A stretch of 64,000 nt of DNA from Mycobacterium sp. URHB0044 (GCF_000620625.1 NZ_JIAW01000022.1:1-64000), one strand, 5' to 3'; positions 23,830 to 32,141 are shown, counted from the stretch's first letter. Program-made: numbers and translations. The notes: generated by a model not told the origin, from the letters alone.

Positions 23830-24629
23830 AGCGGCAGCCCCTCTCGTTCGGCGTCGACTCGGTAGCGGTCTACCCATTCGTCGGAGCGGCCATCGGCCTG
23901 CCGTTCCAGCACCGGGGCCGGCGCAAGACGCGGGTCCAGGCCGAGTGCCTCCAGTACGGTACCGACGATTTCGGTGAGGTTGCGCCACAGCACGGGATAC
24001 GCCACGTCGATCGGTTCGACGTTCTCCTCGGCGAACCAGTTGCGCCAGCCCTCCTCCTGCGCCCGCAGCATCGTGATGACGTGCGCGATGGCGCCGGCGT
24101 GATACTCGGCGCGGGCGTCGCGCACCGGATCGGGACGACCCCGCCACACGCGCGTCTGCACCGCTCGCCAGAACGAGACCGCCTGCGAGACCACGTCGGG
24201 CCGGTAGACGTGCACCAGGACCGGGTCGGAGCCGACGACGTCGCGGATCGCGGACAACAGGCCCTCGCCGGAACGGTCCGGCAGGCCTTCGGCGCGCTGC
24301 AGCAGCAACGGCGTCTGATTCCACATCAGCTTGCCGCCCCACACGCCGTTCGGGGTGCGGCCGACGGTGCGGATGTAGTCCCGCCAGATCGCGGGTGGCG
24401 CCAGGTCGGGCTTGCCCTCGTCGAGGGGGTCGAGCAGTTGCATGATGGATTCATCGCCGGTGTCGGCGAACCACTCTCGCGGCTGCGGCGACTGGCTGGT
24501 GGTCGGCAGGTACTGGAAGAACTCCTGCGGCTCACCCGCGACACCGGTCGCGCGCAGCGACTCGACCAGCAGGGTGCTTCCGCTGCGCTGGGACGCGAGC
24601 ACCAGGTACGCGGACGGGCGGGCTGCCAT
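23826..24629 (-). CDS. stf0: Stf0-family trehalose 2-sulfotransferase
   Basis: The 267-residue protein matches Stf0 nearly word for word as I remember it: AYLVLASQRSGSTLLVESLRATGVAGEPQEFFQYLP, with the PAPS-binding loop SQRSGST and the catalytic glutamate in GEPQEFF. Also present are VWGGKLMWNQTPLL, DPVLVHVYRPDVVSQAVSFWRAVQTRVWRGRPDP and the C-terminal VLERQADGRSDEWV. Stf0 moves sulfate from PAPS to the 2-position of trehalose, the first step of sulfolipid-type glycolipids in some mycobacteria. It is placed directly upstream of the two PAPS-synthesis genes and downstream of a sulfatase. The position corresponds to Rv0295c. Confidence 0.93.
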   Translation of the reverse strand: MAARPSAYLVLASQRSGSTLLVESLRATGVAGEPQEFFQYLPTTSQSPQPREWFADTGDESIMQLLDPLDEGKPDLAPPAIWRDYIRTVGRTPNGVWGGKLMWNQTPLLLQRAEGLPDRSGEGLLSAIRDVVGSDPVLVHVYRPDVVSQAVSFWRAVQTRVWRGRPDPVRDARAEYHAGAIAHVITMLRAQEEGWRNWFAEENVEPIDVAYPVLWRNLTEIVGTVLEALGLDPRLAPAPVLERQADGRSDEWVDRYRVDAEREGLPL

Positions 24630-24706
24630 GCGCGAGAGCCTAACCGCATTGGAATGGTCGTGCGTATCCGCCTGTGCCCACTCACTTCAATTCACGATGA
24701 GCCGAA

Positions 24707-26086
24707 CTATTGCCGGAAACCGACCTCTTCTTCGATTCCCCGTTCGGCGGCCAATGCCGAGCGACTCGTCGGCGTTCTCATGTGAATGTGCAAATACGTC
24801 TCGGTGTATCTGGCTGATATTCGGCTACCGGCGAAATCGGAAGGGATGACGTCGTTGGTCTTGTAACGCCAGTCATTGAGCAGCAGCGCCATGTCGTTCG
24901 CCACCGCCTCGGCTTCACTGGAAACGACGCCGGTCAACAAGTTGTTCTGCTCGGTCGGATCGATGCGCAGATCGTACAGCTCGCGGTCAGGACGCGGCGA
25001 CGCGCTCAATGGCGCGACCGCCTTACCGGGCGCGCTTTCCTCGATGTCCCACGGCAGGTCGAGGAGGGGCCGCTTCGCGTAATTCTCGATGTAGCTGAAT
25101 TCCTTGGTCCTGATTGCGCGAATCGGATCGAACGAATCGTGATACGTCTTCGTCGTATAAACCTCATTACGCACCGGTGCGGAATGGTGAATGCCGTCGA
25201 GCACGTTCTGCGCGTGCGAAAGCCCGTCGACGTCGTCGGGTATGGGCAGTCCGAGGAAGCCGAGGATCGTCGGCACCAGATCGACTCCGCTGAACAAGTC
25301 GTCGTACACCCGGCCCGGCGCCTCGTACCGGGTCGGCGGCCGCACGATCGTCGCGATGCCCGTGCCCGCTTCGTACAGAGTCGACTTGGCCCGCGGCAGT
25401 GCGGGGCCGTGGTCGGTGAGGAAGACCACCCAGGTCGAGCGGTCCAGCCCCGTCTCGGCCAGCGTGTCGAGCAGTTGGCCCACCGCCGCATCGGCCACCG
25501 AGATCGAGCCGTAGAAGTCGGCCAGATCCTCCCGCACGTCGGGAAGGTCGGGCAGATAGTCGGGCAGGCTCACGGTGTCGGGATCGGCCGGTGCATAGCG
25601 GTCCCGCGGGTACGGCCGGTGCGTCTCGAAGAACCCGGCTGTGAGCAGGAAGGGCTTCTGCGGCGCACTTCTCAGCCATTCGGTGGCATGCTCCACCACG
25701 TACTCGCAGTACGAGTTGGACACGTCGAATTCGTCGAACCCGAGCCGGGCGGGGAACGACGTCTCGTGCTGCATGCCGAACAACGTTGTGCGCCAGCCCT
25801 GTTCGGCAAGCAGATGCGGCAGGGTGCGGACGCCCGCGCGGTACTCCCAGCCATGGTGGGCCAGGCCGAGCAGGCCGTTGCTCTGTGGATAGCGGCCGGT
25901 GAACAGCGAACCGCGCGACGGCGAGCACAGCGGTGCGGTGGCATGGGCGCGGGTGAACAGGATGCCCTCGGCCGCGAGTTGGTCCAGGCGCGGACTGGAC
26001 ACGTCGGCATGCCCGTAGGCGCCGAGATACCGGCCGAGGTCATGCCAGTGCACGATCAGCACGTTGTCGCGTTGGTCGCCGGTCAC
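24707..26086 (-). CDS. Type I (formylglycine-dependent) sulfatase
   Basis: The 459-residue protein has the alkaline-phosphatase-like sulfatase fold. N-terminal features are NVLIVHWHDLGRYLGAYG (metal ligands), DQLAAEGILFTRAHATAPLCSPSRGSLFTGRYP with the CSPSR motif converted to formylglycine, FETHRPYP, and VVFLTDHGPALPRAKSTLYEAG with the second metal site DHG. It would hydrolyse a sulfate ester. No signal peptide is visible from the GTG at 26086, which has GGAG 8 nt upstream; a TTG at 26161 adds a non-conserved N-terminus. It lies 77 nt upstream of stf0 on the same strand. The position corresponds to Rv0296c. Confidence 0.9.
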   Translation of the reverse strand: MTGDQRDNVLIVHWHDLGRYLGAYGHADVSSPRLDQLAAEGILFTRAHATAPLCSPSRGSLFTGRYPQSNGLLGLAHHGWEYRAGVRTLPHLLAEQGWRTTLFGMQHETSFPARLGFDEFDVSNSYCEYVVEHATEWLRSAPQKPFLLTAGFFETHRPYPRDRYAPADPDTVSLPDYLPDLPDVREDLADFYGSISVADAAVGQLLDTLAETGLDRSTWVVFLTDHGPALPRAKSTLYEAGTGIATIVRPPTRYEAPGRVYDDLFSGVDLVPTILGFLGLPIPDDVDGLSHAQNVLDGIHHSAPVRNEVYTTKTYHDSFDPIRAIRTKEFSYIENYAKRPLLDLPWDIEESAPGKAVAPLSASPRPDRELYDLRIDPTEQNNLLTGVVSSEAEAVANDMALLLNDWRYKTNDVIPSDFAGSRISARYTETYLHIHMRTPTSRSALAAERGIEEEVGFRQ

Positions 26087-26217
26087 CTCGTGTACTCCAT
26101 CGTGAGTACACCGAACAGGCCGTCCCGCATACCGGCAACCGTTTGATTCATCACGAATCAACTTATCCGCGCGGCGACGATCGCCGCGTCCCGGGGCGGA
26201 TCAACCCGCCCCGTCGG

Positions 26218-26478
26218 TCAGCAAGGGTCGCCGGGAGGCGTGTAATACGGCACGCCCTCCACCGTGTAGCACGGTATCTCGCCCGGAATGTACGGGTCGG
26301 TGGCTGCCGCAATGGCCGCGCCCCGCGCCACGTCACCGACGACGTTGGTGCAACCGCCCACCGCGACGTGGCGTCCCCCTGCGCCTGCGCAGATGTCGGC
26401 TTGCGCGGACGGCGCTATGGCGAGCGGCGCAAGCGCCATCGCCGAGGTCGAAAACAGCACCGCTACCAGCTTCTTCAT
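26218..26478 (-). CDS. Small secreted protein
   Basis: The 86-residue product starts MKKLVAVLFSTSAMALAPLAIAPSAQA, a clear Sec signal peptide, cut before DICAGAGGRHVAVGGCTNVVGDVARGAAIAAATDPYIPGEIPCYTVEGVPYYTPPGDPC. The mature part of about 60 residues has four cysteines, suggesting two disulfides outside the membrane. The ATG at 26478 has GGGGAAG 7 nt upstream. I recognise no function; small four-Cys secreted proteins of this type are common in mycobacteria. Confidence 0.75.
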   Translation of the reverse strand: MKKLVAVLFSTSAMALAPLAIAPSAQADICAGAGGRHVAVGGCTNVVGDVARGAAIAAATDPYIPGEIPCYTVEGVPYYTPPGDPC

Positions 26479-26572
26479 CGCGTACTTCCCCTCGTTTCGC
26501 CCCCGGCCGCCGTCAGTATCGCGCTCCGGCCCGATCACCGTGTGTTTTCGGCGATTACCGAACGGTGAAACG

Positions 26573-26977
26573 ATGGCGGCGATGAACGATTACTTCGGCC
26601 GACGGTGCCCGTGCGGCAGTGGCGCCGTCTACAACGCGTGCTGTGGACCGCTGCACCACGGCGAACGGCTCGCCGGGACGGCCGAGGAGTTGATGCGGTC
26701 GAGATACGCGGCCTACGCGCTCGGTGACTCCGAGTACCTGTTGCGTACCTGGCATCCGCGAACGCGTCCCGCGGTGGCGACCATTCACCCCGACGTGGTC
26801 TGGAAGGGCCTCGACGTGATCGACACCGACGCGGGCGGCATCGACGACGGCGCGGGGGTGGTGGAGTTCACGGCGGTCTTCGACCAGGGTGGCCGACCGG
26901 GTTCCATGCACGAGCGCAGCCGCTTCGAACGACGTGCCGGACGGTGGTTCTACCTCGACGCCGTCGCCGACCACTAG
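26573..26977 (+). CDS. YchJ-family (UPF0225) SEC-C motif protein
   Basis: The 134-residue protein has an N-terminal SEC-C zinc-binding motif, CPCGSGAVYNACCGPLHHG, followed by the YchJ-type segment TAEELMRSRYAAYALGDSEYLLRTWHPRTRP and a small NTF2-like domain ending RFERRAGRWFYLDAVADH. Biochemical function of YchJ proteins is not established. The ATG at 26573 is taken; another ATG three codons later is equally possible. Its stop overlaps that of the convergent next gene through CTAG. Confidence 0.85.
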   Translation: MAAMNDYFGRRCPCGSGAVYNACCGPLHHGERLAGTAEELMRSRYAAYALGDSEYLLRTWHPRTRPAVATIHPDVVWKGLDVIDTDAGGIDDGAGVVEFTAVFDQGGRPGSMHERSRFERRAGRWFYLDAVADH

Positions 26978-27462
26978 CCGCGCGGCACGCCGCAGACGGA
27001 GTAGACGAACTTCGGCGGCACGTCGAACGTGAACGACCGCTGGGGAAGCCGCATCAACACCTCTTGTGACAGCGGAGTCTTGTAGTGCAGTGACACCGAT
27101 CCGGTGAAACTCGGCTCGACGACCGAGATGTCGGGTACGTCGAGTGTCAGCCCGTCGTCGTCGAGCGTGGCCGTCACCATCGAACCCGCCGCGTCGGTCC
27201 ATCGATGGTCGACCGATCGGCCTGCCTTCTTGGGAATGGTCGAGAGTGTGCCGAGCACACGCTGATTGGTGATCGCCAGCGAACCGACATAGCTGCGGAT
27301 GTTGGCCTTCGCGACCTTGCCCGGGATGCGTCCGGAGAACCGGAACGTCACCGGGACGAACTCCGCCAAGTGGAGCACGCCCTCGACATCGACCTGCGCC
27401 CGCATGTCGTCGGGCAACTTGCCGATGCCGAGAGCCTTGCGCAGAAAGACGGCCATAGCCAC
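26974..27462 (-). CDS. Conserved hypothetical protein
   Basis: The 162-residue protein has no signal peptide and no transmembrane segment. It is rich in beta-strand-like alternating stretches (GVLHLAEFVPVTFRFSGRIPG, GSLAITNQRVLGTL, GSVSLHYKTPLSQEVLMRLPQRSFTFDVPPKF), suggesting a beta-barrel or PH-like fold. No catalytic motif is visible. The start is the GTG at 27462 or the ATG two codons later at 27456; both lie inside the first arm of a 15-bp perfect inverted repeat, so folding of the message could hide the start. It follows the permease gene by 29 nt on the same strand. Function not recognised. Confidence 0.65.
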   Translation of the reverse strand: MAMAVFLRKALGIGKLPDDMRAQVDVEGVLHLAEFVPVTFRFSGRIPGKVAKANIRSYVGSLAITNQRVLGTLSTIPKKAGRSVDHRWTDAAGSMVTATLDDDGLTLDVPDISVVEPSFTGSVSLHYKTPLSQEVLMRLPQRSFTFDVPPKFVYSVCGVPRG

Positions 27463-27485
27463 GCAGACTAGTGGCTATGGCCGTC
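27448..27485. repeat. Perfect 15-bp inverted repeat with 8-nt loop
   Basis: Arms GACGGCCATAGCCAC (27448-27462) and its exact complement (27471-27485) flank GCAGACTA. It lies just past the permease stop at 27492 and includes the start codons of the next gene. There is no T-run, so it is not an ordinary terminator. Confidence 0.8.
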
Positions 27486-27491
27486 CTCTGG

Positions 27492-29165
27492 TCAGCTTTG
27501 CGCGGGGAGCACTTCCTCGCCGGTCTTGTCGGTCGACAGGCACAGCGAGCAGATGTACCCGTCGGTGCTTGCGGACTTGATCATGTCCGGCCGCTCGTAT
27601 TCGTGGTGGCAGACATGGCATCTCAGGTGATCGGCGGAAGGGTTGCCGTACTCGTCGTACATCGGCAGGTCGATGCCGTCGTCGGTGCGACGCAGGTAGT
27701 ACTTGCCCTTGGTCGCGATCGCGATGATGGGCGGCAGCACCAGCGCCAGGCCGATGGCGACCAGCGGTGAGTATGGCCGGATTGCCTCGCCAAGCCCGCC
27801 GAAGAACGCCAGCACCGACAGGCCCGCGGCGAGCAGCATCGAGCCGAAGCCGACCGGGTTGATCGCGTAGAGCATGCCGCGCCGGAACTCCGGCTGCATC
27901 GGGGACAACTTCAGCAGGTACTTGTTGAACACGATGTCGGATGCCACCGCGACGACCCACGCCATGCCGCAGTTGGCGTAGAAGCCGAGGATGGTGTTGA
28001 GGAAGTCGAACATGTTGGCTTCCATCAGGATCAGCGCGATCAACAGGTTGACGCCGAGGAACACCAGCCGGCCCGGGTAGGTCTTGGTGACCCGGGTGAA
28101 CGAGTTGGTCCACGCCAACGAGCCGGAGTAGGCGTTGGTCACGTTGATCTTGATCTGGCTGATGACCACCAGCACGACGGCCAGCGTCATGGCCAGCCAG
28201 CCCGGAAGGAAGTTCTCGTAGATCTCCAGGAACTGGTGCACCGGCTGGTTGGCGATGCCTGCGCTGTCGGCGACGTTCGCGATCAGGTACACGGCGAGGA
28301 ACAGTCCGACGATCTGCTTGATGGCACCGAAGATGACCCAGCCCGGTCCGGCGAGGAACAGCCAGGTCCACCAGCTGCGCGAGTTCTCCGGCGTGCGCGG
28401 GGGCATGAAGCGCAGGTAGTCGTTCTGCTCCGCGATCTGGGCGATCAGCGACAGGCAGACGCCCGCGGCGAGCAGGGTCGAACCGAAGTCGAATCCGGTG
28501 CCGCCGTTCTCACCCTGGTAGGCGAAGAACTGGCCGACCGACTCGGGATGGCTCACGACCAGGTAGACGAACGGCGCGACCATCAGGACCAGCCACAGCG
28601 GGGTGGTCCAAACCTGAAGTGTGGAAAGCACTTTCATCCCGTAGATCACCAGCGGGAAGATGACGAGTGTCGACGCCGCATAACCAAGCCACAGCGGTAC
28701 GCCGAGGCCGAGTTTCAGCCCCTGCGCCATGATCGAGCCCTCGAGCGCGAAGAAGATGAACGTGAACGTCGCGAAGATGACGTTGGTGACCACCGACCCG
28801 TAGTAGCCGAAGCCGCTGCCACGGGTGACGAGGTCGAGGTCGATGTTGTAGCGCGCCGAGTAGTAGGCGACCGGAAAACCGGTGGCCATCACGACGATCG
28901 CGAAGATCAGGATGCCCCACAGCGCGTTGGTGGTGCCGTACGAGATGCCGATGTTGGCGCCGATGGCGAAGTCGGCGAGATAGGCGATGCCGCCCAGCGC
29001 CGAGATCCCGACAACCCGCGTCGACCACTTGCGGTAGCTGCGCGGAGCAAAGCGCAGCGTGTAGTCCTCCAAGGTCTCCTTGGTGGCGGTCATTTGGTCT
29101 AGGTCGGCCTCTGAGACCGCAGAATCGTCTGGGGCCTCCGGCTCCTTGCTGAGCTCTTGAGTCAT
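27492..29165 (-). CDS. NCS1-type purine/cytosine permease-like transporter with C-terminal zinc-ribbon-like tail
   Basis: The 557-residue protein has a hydrophilic N-terminus, about twelve membrane helices of nucleobase:cation symporter-1 type (LADFAIGANIGISYGTTNALWGILIFAIVVMATGFPVAYYSARYNIDLDLVTRGSGFGYYGSV) and a cytosolic tail of about 70 residues. The tail contains CHVCHHEYERPDMIKSASTDGYICSLCLSTD, two CxxC pairs that should bind zinc or another metal. Such a tail is not part of ordinary NCS1 permeases. It would import a nucleobase or related heterocycle; the tail may sense metal or partner proteins. The ATG at 29165 is chosen; a start at 29207 is possible. No clear ribosome site is seen. 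Confidence 0.82.
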   Translation of the reverse strand: MTQELSKEPEAPDDSAVSEADLDQMTATKETLEDYTLRFAPRSYRKWSTRVVGISALGGIAYLADFAIGANIGISYGTTNALWGILIFAIVVMATGFPVAYYSARYNIDLDLVTRGSGFGYYGSVVTNVIFATFTFIFFALEGSIMAQGLKLGLGVPLWLGYAASTLVIFPLVIYGMKVLSTLQVWTTPLWLVLMVAPFVYLVVSHPESVGQFFAYQGENGGTGFDFGSTLLAAGVCLSLIAQIAEQNDYLRFMPPRTPENSRSWWTWLFLAGPGWVIFGAIKQIVGLFLAVYLIANVADSAGIANQPVHQFLEIYENFLPGWLAMTLAVVLVVISQIKINVTNAYSGSLAWTNSFTRVTKTYPGRLVFLGVNLLIALILMEANMFDFLNTILGFYANCGMAWVVAVASDIVFNKYLLKLSPMQPEFRRGMLYAINPVGFGSMLLAAGLSVLAFFGGLGEAIRPYSPLVAIGLALVLPPIIAIATKGKYYLRRTDDGIDLPMYDEYGNPSADHLRCHVCHHEYERPDMIKSASTDGYICSLCLSTDKTGEEVLPAQS

Positions 29166-29278
29166 GGGTAGCAAAGCTAAGACCGGGTTGTTTCCAACTC
29201 GTGACAACGATGTTCCCTACAGTTGCAAAAAACGCGCGTGCCGTTCTTCGGGTCCACGCCGGGACGGGAAGTGGACGG

Positions 29279-29947
29279 GTGACGCTGCGCAAACCATGGC
29301 TCGTTGGACTGCTCGTGGTCGCGCTGACGGTGTACATGGGCCTGTGGTTCGGGTGGACGATGCACTGGGGCTGGCTGGACGCCATCGATTCGGGCGCGCT
29401 CGATGCGTCCTACCGATTCGGTGTCGACCGCCCCGGCTGGGTCACGTTCTGGGACGTGTTGTGCACCGTGCTTGGCCCGACGGCATTCCGCATCGTCGGG
29501 CTCGTCGTCATCGTCGTCGCACTCCGTCGCCGGCAGCTGCGTCTGGCGTTGTTCGTCGTCCTCAGTATCGAACTCAGCGGACTGATCACGGAAACGTTGA
29601 AGGTTGCCGCGGGCCGTCCCCGTCCGTCGACTGCGTTGGTGTTCGCGCCGTCGTCGTCCTTTCCGTCGGGGCACGCGCTGGGTGTCATGGCGTCGGTGTT
29701 GGCGCTGACGGTCATCGTGCTGCCGCTCGTGCGCCGCGCACTGTGGGGCTGGGTGATCGCGGGCGGTGCCGTCATCGTGCTGTTGGTGGGTGTCGGGCGC
29801 GTGGTGCTCAACGTGCACCATCCGTCCGACGTGCTCGCGGGCTGGGCGGCGGGCTACCTGTGGTTCACGGCGAGCCTGCTGGTGCTGACCCGACGACCCG
29901 TCACGGCAGCGGACGAAACACCGGTAGTGCCCGGTAGCGGGCCGTGA
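29279..29947 (+). CDS. PAP2-family membrane phosphatase
   Basis: The 222-residue protein has six hydrophobic helices and the three phosphatase motifs of the PAP2 family: KVAAGRPRP, the PSGHA motif in SSSFPSGHALGVMASV, and GVGRVVLNVHHPSDVLAGW. It would dephosphorylate a lipid phosphate, such as undecaprenyl pyrophosphate or phosphatidic acid, at the outer face of the membrane. I start it at the GTG at 29279; a longer frame from the ATG at 29201 is possible. The last 47 bp overlap the end of the convergent PAP2-kinase gene. The position resembles Rv0308. Confidence 0.85.
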   Translation: MTLRKPWLVGLLVVALTVYMGLWFGWTMHWGWLDAIDSGALDASYRFGVDRPGWVTFWDVLCTVLGPTAFRIVGLVVIVVALRRRQLRLALFVVLSIELSGLITETLKVAAGRPRPSTALVFAPSSSFPSGHALGVMASVLALTVIVLPLVRRALWGWVIAGGAVIVLLVGVGRVVLNVHHPSDVLAGWAAGYLWFTASLLVLTRRPVTAADETPVVPGSGP

Positions 29948-31394
29948 AAGTTGCTTCGCTGCACTCGATTCCCAACTCGCCGTCGTGGGCGATGGCCGTC
30001 GGCCCGTCCAGCGCGGCGAAGCTGAATTCGGGCACCTGCAGTTCGGTGTAGAGCGGGCTGCGCTCCAGGCGGCCGAGCGCGAGGGACACCAGGATGCGCA
30101 GTCTGCTGAACCGTCGTCCGGTCTCGAGGATGCGCACGTCGATCAAACCGTCGTCCATGCGGGTGCGACGCGACGGGGCGAAGCCCGACGGCAGATAGAT
30201 GGAGTTGCCGATGAAGAACATCGACGTCTGAAGGGTCTTGTTGTCGTAGGCGATGCGGACCGGTTCGTTGCGCCGCAGGGTGTGGAACATCGCGTAGGCG
30301 CCTGCCAGCGTCTTGCCGATCTTGTGCTCGAGCTTCTCGCGGGTTTGGACGAAGGCCGGATACGCGCCGATGCTCGCCGTATTGAGCACGGTGTCGGTTT
30401 CGTTCAGCGCAACGACGTCGACGCACGCCGCGGCGCCCTCCTTGATCGCTCGCACGGTCTTGGCGACCGTGTCGCAGCCGATGTCCTTGGCGAAGTGGTT
30501 GAACGTGCCGCCGGGGAACACGGCCAACGGGATGCCTGTCTCGATCGCCACCGCCGCCGCGCACGACACCGTTCCGTCGCCACCGCCGACGGCCAGCACC
30601 TCGGCGCGGTCTGCGGCCTTGCGCAGGGCGGTCGCCACGTCGTCGTCCTCGTCGAGTTCGACGATCTCGGCCTTCGGCAGGGCTGCCCGCACCTCCTCGA
30701 CGACCCGAGCCCCGGTGCCGCTGCCGGACGCGGGGTTGATGACGAGCACGACACCGGCACCGTCCGGCCGGGCCGGAGTGTCGAACAGCAGCGGGTCGGC
30801 CGGCCGCAGCCGGGGCTCGACGACGGGCGGCACGATCCGCGCCCCGAGCACCGCTATGCCCGCCCCGATGCCGAACCCGGCCAGCACGTCGCCCGGGTAG
30901 TGCGCACCAGTGGCGACCCGCGACATGCCGACCAGGCCCGCCAACAGGGCCAGCCCGAATCCGAGAGGTGCGCTCTCCAACCCGACGCCGACGGCGAACG
31001 CGGCCGCGCTGGCCGAGTGGCCCGACGGCAACGAGTTGGACGTCGGCGACCGCCGCGACCGGCGCGAAAGCGGCACGGTCAACCGGTTGGGCCGCGGTCG
31101 TTGCCAGACGCGCTTGGCGACCTGGTTGGTGAACAGGCTCGTCACCGCGAGAGTCGCGACGCCGCGGGTGGCGCCACGAACCGCAGGCCGGTGCCTCGAG
31201 GCGCCGAGCAGGGCCGCAATCGCGAACCACATCTTGGAGTGGTCGGCCGCAGAGGTCAGGCGCGGCATGAGGGCGTCGAGCAGCGGACTCGGCGACTCGG
31301 CGATGGCTTCGAAGATCTCACGGTCGAGCGTGCCGAGACCCTGTCCGATCTGTCGTATCCCTCGACGGCGGCGCAGCGCGGGCAGCAAGTCCAT
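29901..31394 (-). CDS. PAP2 phosphatase - diacylglycerol kinase-like fusion
   Basis: The 497-residue protein joins two lipid enzymes. The N-terminal 200 residues are a PAP2 module (KRVWQRPRPNRL, NSLPSGHSASAAAFAVG, SRVATGAHYPGDVLAGF). From about residue 215 there is a diacylglycerol/sphingosine kinase catalytic domain (VVLVINPASGSGTGARVVEEV, VLAVGGGDGTVSCAAAVAIETGIPLAVFPGGTFNHFAKDIG with the GGGDGT nucleotide loop). It could phosphorylate a lipid and dephosphorylate another, with the two sites on opposite membrane faces. A TACGTT box ending 7 nt before the ATG at 31394 supports a leaderless start there rather than the in-frame TTG at 31403. It is convergent with, and overlaps, a separate PAP2 gene. 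Confidence 0.88.
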   Translation of the reverse strand: MDLLPALRRRRGIRQIGQGLGTLDREIFEAIAESPSPLLDALMPRLTSAADHSKMWFAIAALLGASRHRPAVRGATRGVATLAVTSLFTNQVAKRVWQRPRPNRLTVPLSRRSRRSPTSNSLPSGHSASAAAFAVGVGLESAPLGFGLALLAGLVGMSRVATGAHYPGDVLAGFGIGAGIAVLGARIVPPVVEPRLRPADPLLFDTPARPDGAGVVLVINPASGSGTGARVVEEVRAALPKAEIVELDEDDDVATALRKAADRAEVLAVGGGDGTVSCAAAVAIETGIPLAVFPGGTFNHFAKDIGCDTVAKTVRAIKEGAAACVDVVALNETDTVLNTASIGAYPAFVQTREKLEHKIGKTLAGAYAMFHTLRRNEPVRIAYDNKTLQTSMFFIGNSIYLPSGFAPSRRTRMDDGLIDVRILETGRRFSRLRILVSLALGRLERSPLYTELQVPEFSFAALDGPTAIAHDGELGIECSEATFTARYRALPVFRPLP

Positions 31395-31401
31395 GGGTGC
31401 C

Positions 31402-31407
31402 AACGTA
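31402..31407 (-). promoter_or_regulatory. Leaderless -10 box (TACGTT)
   Basis: On the minus strand TACGTT ends 7 nt before the ATG at 31394, placing the transcription start at or next to the start codon. Confidence 0.45.
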
Positions 31408-31475
31408 TCCGCCGCCCACGTTGCTCAAACCGTGTCTAAACCTTTACTTGACCTGAAGCGTCCGTGCTGTCAACG

Positions 31476-32141
31476 ATGGAAGGCGTGCGCCGACTGCTGG
31501 TTCTACTGTGCGCAGCGGCGCTCTATTTCGCGACGGCGCCGGTCGCCAACGCCGAGTTCACCCCGTGGTTCGCCCCATCGGTGGGTGGCGCCACGCAAGT
31601 GATTTCCGTTGTGGGCGTTGGTGGTTCGTCGGCGAAGATCGACGTCTGGGAACGTACGGGCGCGGGTTGGCAGCCGGTCGAGGCAGGAATCCCGGCGCAC
31701 GTCGGCGCCAACGGCATGGCGCCGGAAACCCATGACGGCGAGATGAAGACCCCGATGGGCGTCTTCACGCTGGACTTCGCGTTCGGCACCGCGCCGAATC
31801 CCGGCGCCGGTCTGCAGTACGTCCAGGTCGGGCCCGACCACTGGTGGGACGGCGACATGAAGAGCGCGACCTACAACACGATGCAGGTGTGCAAGAAGGC
31901 GCAGTGCCCGTTCGACACGAACCCGGCCAGCGGCACCGAAAACCTTCAGATCCCGCAGTACAAGCATGCGGTGGTGATGGGCGTCAACAAGCAACGCGTG
32001 CCCGGCAACGGCGGCGCCTTCTTCCTGCACGCCACCGATGGCGGCGCCACCGCAGGCTGCGTGGCGATCGACGATGCCAAGCTGGTGGAGATCATGCAGT
32101 GGCTGCGGCCCGGCGCCGTGATCGCCCTTGCGCAGCAATAG
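31476..32141 (+). CDS. Secreted YkuD-type L,D-transpeptidase-like protein, non-canonical active site
   Basis: The 221-residue protein has a signal peptide (MEGVRRLLVLLCAAALYFATAPVANA) and a YkuD-like catalytic core: MKTPMGVFTLDFAFG, YKHAVVMGVN, and FFLHATDGGATAGCVAIDDAKLVEIMQWL with the conserved His and Cys. The usual arginine two residues after the cysteine (GCxR) is missing; the sequence is GCVAID. It may cleave or cross-link peptidoglycan stem peptides, or have another function. It resembles Rv0309. The ATG at 31476 is used; a GTG at 31464 is also in frame. It ends directly against the convergent NTF2-like gene. Confidence 0.8.
   Translation: MEGVRRLLVLLCAAALYFATAPVANAEFTPWFAPSVGGATQVISVVGVGGSSAKIDVWERTGAGWQPVEAGIPAHVGANGMAPETHDGEMKTPMGVFTLDFAFGTAPNPGAGLQYVQVGPDHWWDGDMKSATYNTMQVCKKAQCPFDTNPASGTENLQIPQYKHAVVMGVNKQRVPGNGGAFFLHATDGGATAGCVAIDDAKLVEIMQWLRPGAVIALAQQ

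Noticed and set aside
25139..26146. 335-codon plus-strand ORF opposite the sulfatase
   Set aside because: Antisense shadow of a conserved sulfatase with intact active site.
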